Assembly (NCBI GenBank): GCA_029747015.1
Contig: JAKOGI010000003.1
Coordinates: forward strand, 446,001 to 510,000
Length of the DNA: 64,000 nucleotides
Source of the DNA: Carnegiea gigantea
Lineage: Eukaryota > Streptophyta > Magnoliopsida > Caryophyllales > Cactaceae
Direction: 5' to 3'
The notes beneath the pieces were generated by a model. That model was not told where the DNA came from. It was given only the letters and a program-made list of their open reading frames with translations, and did not search any database. Position numbers and translations under genes: made by a program. Below, piece after piece: positions 59,677 to 64,000 of this stretch (position 1 is its first letter; each line of letters opens with the position of its first letter).

Positions 59677-60112
59677 TGTTGAAGAATTTGAGGTTGAATG
59701 TGGTACTGGATAAGCCAAGTAAATCGTGAAATAGAACACTTTCCATAAGACTTATTTTTTACACCACAAATAATTTTAGGGATAATTTACTTAGAAGAAC
59801 AAGTGTGTATTTTAAGGTTCTCTCGAATGTTAATGGATGAGGTTGCGGCAGTCACTCACAAAGATTATTAAAAAATTCTCGTGATTGTGGTTTCACTCCT
59901 CCTTATATAGAGGAATGATCTTGCCAGAAGAAGCACCAAAAAGGATAGGATAAGGCGGGTAAAACTTGAAGAGGCACACTACTTATCCAACCTTTCATCG
60001 AAATGGATTGGATAAGGCGGTTAAACTTGAAAAGGCACCATACTTATTCATCTTTTCGGATAAGCACTAGAAAAATCTGAATTTTTTATTTTATTCTTGG
60101 AAAATTCCAACA
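59677..60112 (-). mobile_element. 3' LTR (436 bp) and purine tract of the minus-strand copia element
   Basis: The plus strand begins TGTTGAAGAATTTG and ends AAAATTCCAACA; on the minus strand this is an LTR starting TGTTGGAATTTTCC and ending CTTCAACA. Immediately to the right, ATCCCCCACCTTTTCC is the complement of a polypurine tract (GGAAAAGGTGGGGGAT). A minus-strand CTATATAAGGAGGAG box lies around 59894-59906. Confidence 0.7.
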
Positions 60113-63100
60113 ATCCCCCACCTTTTCCAAGATATTGAACAAACATTCGTCATTCCAGTAAATATACAATCACAACCGAGAACACAAGGAGATTTATGCA
60201 TAAGAGAAGTATCTCGCGATTTGAACTTCGATTTAGTGAAATATAATTTCAATTAATCTGAATGTAAATAGTAGACAAGTCTTTGAACTATACATCCCCT
60301 TTGATTAATTGGATACATTTCACACACAAATCTCATTACACACTTAAAATTTGACAGTATTATCCGATCATCTGTCCATATCCATCATTAGCGCATCAAG
60401 CCAAGCCCTATTGCTCTTTGAAGCGGCCACACTTCGCACTCACTTAGGTAGACCTTAGAAATATACTCCTGTAACACAAGTCATTCAATCAAGATCTATT
60501 AAGAGTATAAAATTCACTCTCTTATAACATTACAGTACATAAGCACTCTTACCTTGGGATAAAATATGTTAGTGCTTCCAATCACTGTGCCAGGTTGTCA
60601 CTCATTGAACTTAGAACATGATGTCATACCACGAATTAAGTTGAGGCTTCCTTGCTGGTAATTGTAGATATGGGCTTAAGTCCCGTCCCCCTTGATGTTC
60701 TCAACACCAAGTCTCTTGCTAGACCTTTAGTTAAAGGATCTGCAAGATTTTCATTTGTTTACACATAGTTAACTGTGCTGACTCCATCTGTGATCAACTG
60801 ATGGATATAGGCATGTATAAGTCCAATGTGCCTTGATTTTCTATTATAGACATGGATATAAACTTTGGACAGCGTACTCTTGCTGTCACAAAGTATGGAG
60901 AGTATCGACATTAGTTTTGGCCATAAAGGCACTTCCAATAGCAAATTCTGCAGTCACTCTGCTTCCTTACTGGCTGTAGCCAAAGCTACAAACTCAGCAG
61001 CCATGGTGGAGTCACTAATGCAAGTTTGTTTCTTGGATGCCCAAGACACTACCCCTCCACCAAGTAAGTATATATAACCTAACGTAGAGGCATAATCCTC
61101 TTTGTCAGTTATCCAACTTGCATCTGAATATCCTTCTAAGACCAAAGGATAACTTAAATAGCATAGGCCATAATCCTAAGTTTCTTCGGGTATTTCAATA
61201 CCCGACGTATTACATGCTAATGAAATTTACTAGGATTACTAGTATACCGGCTTAACTTTCCAACTGTAAATACAATGTTCGGCCTCGTGCTTGTCATGGC
61301 ATACATCAAACACCCTATGACCTTTGCATACTTAATTTGTACGATAGGTCTCCTACTATTACAAGTTAACTTGTAAGTTGGATCAAAAGGAGTGGCCACT
61401 GGGGAGTAATCTTTATAATTGAACCTCCTAAGCACTTTCTCAATATAATAGGATTGAGACAAGTGGATTCCATCATTATTTCTAATGATCTTAATACCAA
61501 GTATAACATCGCCCTCCCCCATGTCTTTCATGGAGAACTTGGACGATAGAAAACACTTGGTTTTCTCTATTTCCTCTAAGTCAGTGCCAAAAATTAGCAT
61601 GTCATTAACATATAAGCATATAATCACACATTTTCTATGTTCAAACTTGAAATATACACATTTGTCAGATTCATTGATACTAAACCCATAAGATAGCACT
61701 ACTTCATCAAACTTTTGATGCCATTATTTAGATGCTTGTTTTAGGCCATACAATGATCTTATGAGTTTGCATACTTTGTTTTCTTGGCCTGAAACAATAA
61801 AATTTTCTGGTTGTTTCATGTACACCTCTTCCTCTAATTCACCATTTAAGAATGCTATTTTCACTTCCATTTGGTGAATCATTAGTTTTTAAATTGCAGT
61901 AAGAGCAATGAGAACTCTTATGGTTGCAATCCTAGCCACCGGTGCATATGTACCAAAGAAGTCAATACCATGTCTTTGGTTAAAGCCCCTTATGACCAAC
62001 CCGGCTTTGAAGCTTTCTATGGTACCATCTACTTTCCTTTTTCTTTTAAAGATCACACTTTGATGTGATAGGCTTACATCCTATGGGTAAATCAACTAAG
62101 ACCCATGTGTTATTTTCCATGATTGAGTCCATTTCATCTTAGACTGCTTCTTTTCAAAAGGAAGCATCTTGAGATTCCATAACCTCCTTAAAAGAGTTAG
62201 GATCCGAATCGATGCTATAAACATAGGGTATTTCATTTTCAATGGAATCCTTTGTTCTCTCTATCAAATAGACAAAGAAATCAGAACCAAAAGATTTCTC
62301 TTCTCTAATCCGTTTACTTCTTCTTACTTCCACTATGTCTCCTTGTTCTTGATCATTACTTGGAGTCATAGTGGTTGAAATAAGATCATTTGATTTAGGA
62401 ATTGAAGAGAATCTACTTTCATCAAAAATGGCATCAATTGATTCTATCACGGTGTTAACCATAATAGAAGCATTTGTAACTATAACCAAAAACCTATAGG
62501 CTTTGCTACGTTCAACATAGCCTATAAAGATGCACTCAATTCCTCTTTCCCTCAATTTTCTTTTCTTGGGTTCCGGGACTCTTATAATAGCCCTACACCC
62601 CTAAACTCTTAAATAACTCAGGTTTGACTTTTTCTTATTCCATAATTCATAAGGAGTAATTGAATTCTTTTTATTAGGAACCCTATTTAGCATGTTGTGA
62701 GCATTGTTTCATTCCCAAAACCTTCACTTAAACCGGATTTAGAAAGCATGGCATTGATCATTTCAGTTAGTGTTCTATTTTTCCTTTCTGCCACACCATT
62801 TTGTTGTGGTGTATAAGGTGTTGTGACCTCATGGATTATACCAGTTGATTGAAGATAACTTGGATTATAATATTCGTCACCCATATCCAAGCTTAGTCTT
62901 TTGATAAGGGTTTCACAATGCAACTCAGATTCATTCTTAAATATCCTAAACATGCTAGTGCTTTACTAGCATGTAAAAAGTATACTTGGCAATATCTTGT
63001 AAAATCATCAATGAAAGCGACATAGCATCTCTTTCCCCCAAAAGAGGGAGTGCTATGAAAATCACCTAAATCACTATGAATTAATTCAAGTAATCTAGTG

Positions 63101-64000
63101 ATTCTTTGAACAGTTGGAAAAGAACTTCTAGTGATCTTTGTTAGCATGCATATCTTACATTTCTCTATGTTTCTATCAAAGTCAGAAATTAACTCAAGTC
63201 TTGACATCTTTTTTAAACTTTTATAATTAACATGCCAAGACGATTATGCCATAGAGAAGATAAAGAATACACAAGCATGTGAGCAGAATCATTCATCTCG
63301 TTATCACTAGAAGGAGTAATTACATTTAACTTAAACATGTCACCACTAGCATAACCATTTCCCACAAAGACGCTTCCCTTAGACGGGATAAACTTATCGC
63401 CCTCATACACTTATTTGAAGCCAAACTTATTAAGAAGAACTAGAAACAAGATTCTTTCTAGCTTCCGACACAAAATATAGATCATTTAAAGTAAGAATTT
63501 TTTCGGAAGTGAAGATTAACTGTACTTGGCCTATTCCTTTCACATCTACAGTAGTAGTATTGCCCATGTAGAGCACTTTTCCATCTTCAACTAGCACCAA
63601 TGTCTTGAAGAAAGAGCGGTCCTTGCACATATGCTTAGAATCACCCGAATCAACCCACCAATCATTATCATTTTGGACAATATTGATTTGATCATTGATC
63701 ATGGCCACAAAGTTGTCCTTTGTCTTTGCCTTTTGGTTATTCAAGCCATGCTTGCGCTTCCAAATGGTACAATCTCTTTTCTTGTGGCCCGATTTGTTGC
63801 ATTTCCAACAAACACTTTAGCCTTCTTGTTGCCCTTGTTGTTATTGTACTTGTTAGGCCTTTTCTTGTCTCCTTTAGGCACTTGACTCGACTCGTCATCT
63901 TCGACAACATGAATCTTGGAGACATGCTCCTTTGACTCATCCTGCGCACGTAACTCTTCTTCTATTCGAAGATGGTTAGCCAATTCCTTAAGTGACATTT
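60113..64000 (-). mobile_element. Ty1/copia retrotransposon, gag-pol polyprotein (5' part beyond window)
   Basis: Minus strand, read from 64000: gag tail; zinc knuckle CWKCNKSGHKKRDC (63808-63767); protease WWVDSGDSKHMC; pre-integrase block ending LWHNRLG; integrase HSDLGDFHSTPSFGG and CYVAFIDDFTRY (63207-62893), PYTPQQNGVAERKNRTLTEM (62860-62780); linker RRSKRIREEKSFGSDF near 62290; reverse transcriptase LYVNDMLIFG (about 61600) and SPVATPFDP; RNase [20 protein letters not shown] (61130-61070) and [18 protein letters not shown]; end NLADPLTKGLARD near 60740-60690. Order protease, integrase, RT, RNase H is copia-type. It is broken: the frame shifts just before the zinc knuckle, several stops and shifts divide pol (for example near 63210 and 62600), and the RT YVDD has become YVND. 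Confidence 0.9.

Overview
The window is nuclear DNA of a flowering plant, almost certainly a eudicot. It is AT-rich, its genes have GT-AG introns, and it carries dense microsatellites and plant-type transposons. Three protein-coding genes look intact: a receptor-like cytoplasmic kinase of the PBL9/10/11 (APK1) group at 16325-19264 (+), an XS/XH-domain protein of the FDM/IDN2/SGS3-like family at 29376-32917 (+), and an EXPA4-type alpha-expansin at 34625-37839 (-). The genes are unrelated in function (surface immune or growth signalling, RNA-directed DNA methylation, wall loosening), and nothing suggests that they work as a unit.

The rest is mostly mobile-element debris. From the left: a decayed Mutator-like (MULE) transposase (1-1560) with a GRF zinc-finger ORF beside it (2013-2384, -); a decayed Ty1/copia polyprotein (2943-4560, -); and a GCTCACTAAA-rich degenerate repeat field (7050-8560). 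After the kinase gene lies a 4.9-kb PIF/Harbinger element (22339-27267) with matching ends, a 3-bp target duplication, a broken DDE transposase, an ORF1-like remnant, and a captured two-exon fragment of an acyl-protein thioesterase gene. Short PIF/Harbinger-like MITEs with 3-bp target duplications are scattered from 27 to 57 kb, one of them inside intron 2 of the expansin gene.

The right end (58.4-64 kb) is a nest of LTR retrotransposons. It holds a plus-strand copia stub with a primer-binding site, an LTR inserted in its gag, and a longer minus-strand copia element. That element has its 3' LTR at 59677-60112 and its polyprotein running off the window edge; it has a YVND instead of YVDD reverse transcriptase motif and a frameshift at the zinc knuckle.

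I found no clear new multi-gene system. The observations most worth a second look are the gene capture inside the Harbinger element, the five in-frame 96-bp repeats in the FDM-like gene, the GCTCACTAAA field, and the MITE family sharing GGGTCTGTTCTTTTCG-type ends. All boundaries were read by eye without alignment tools.
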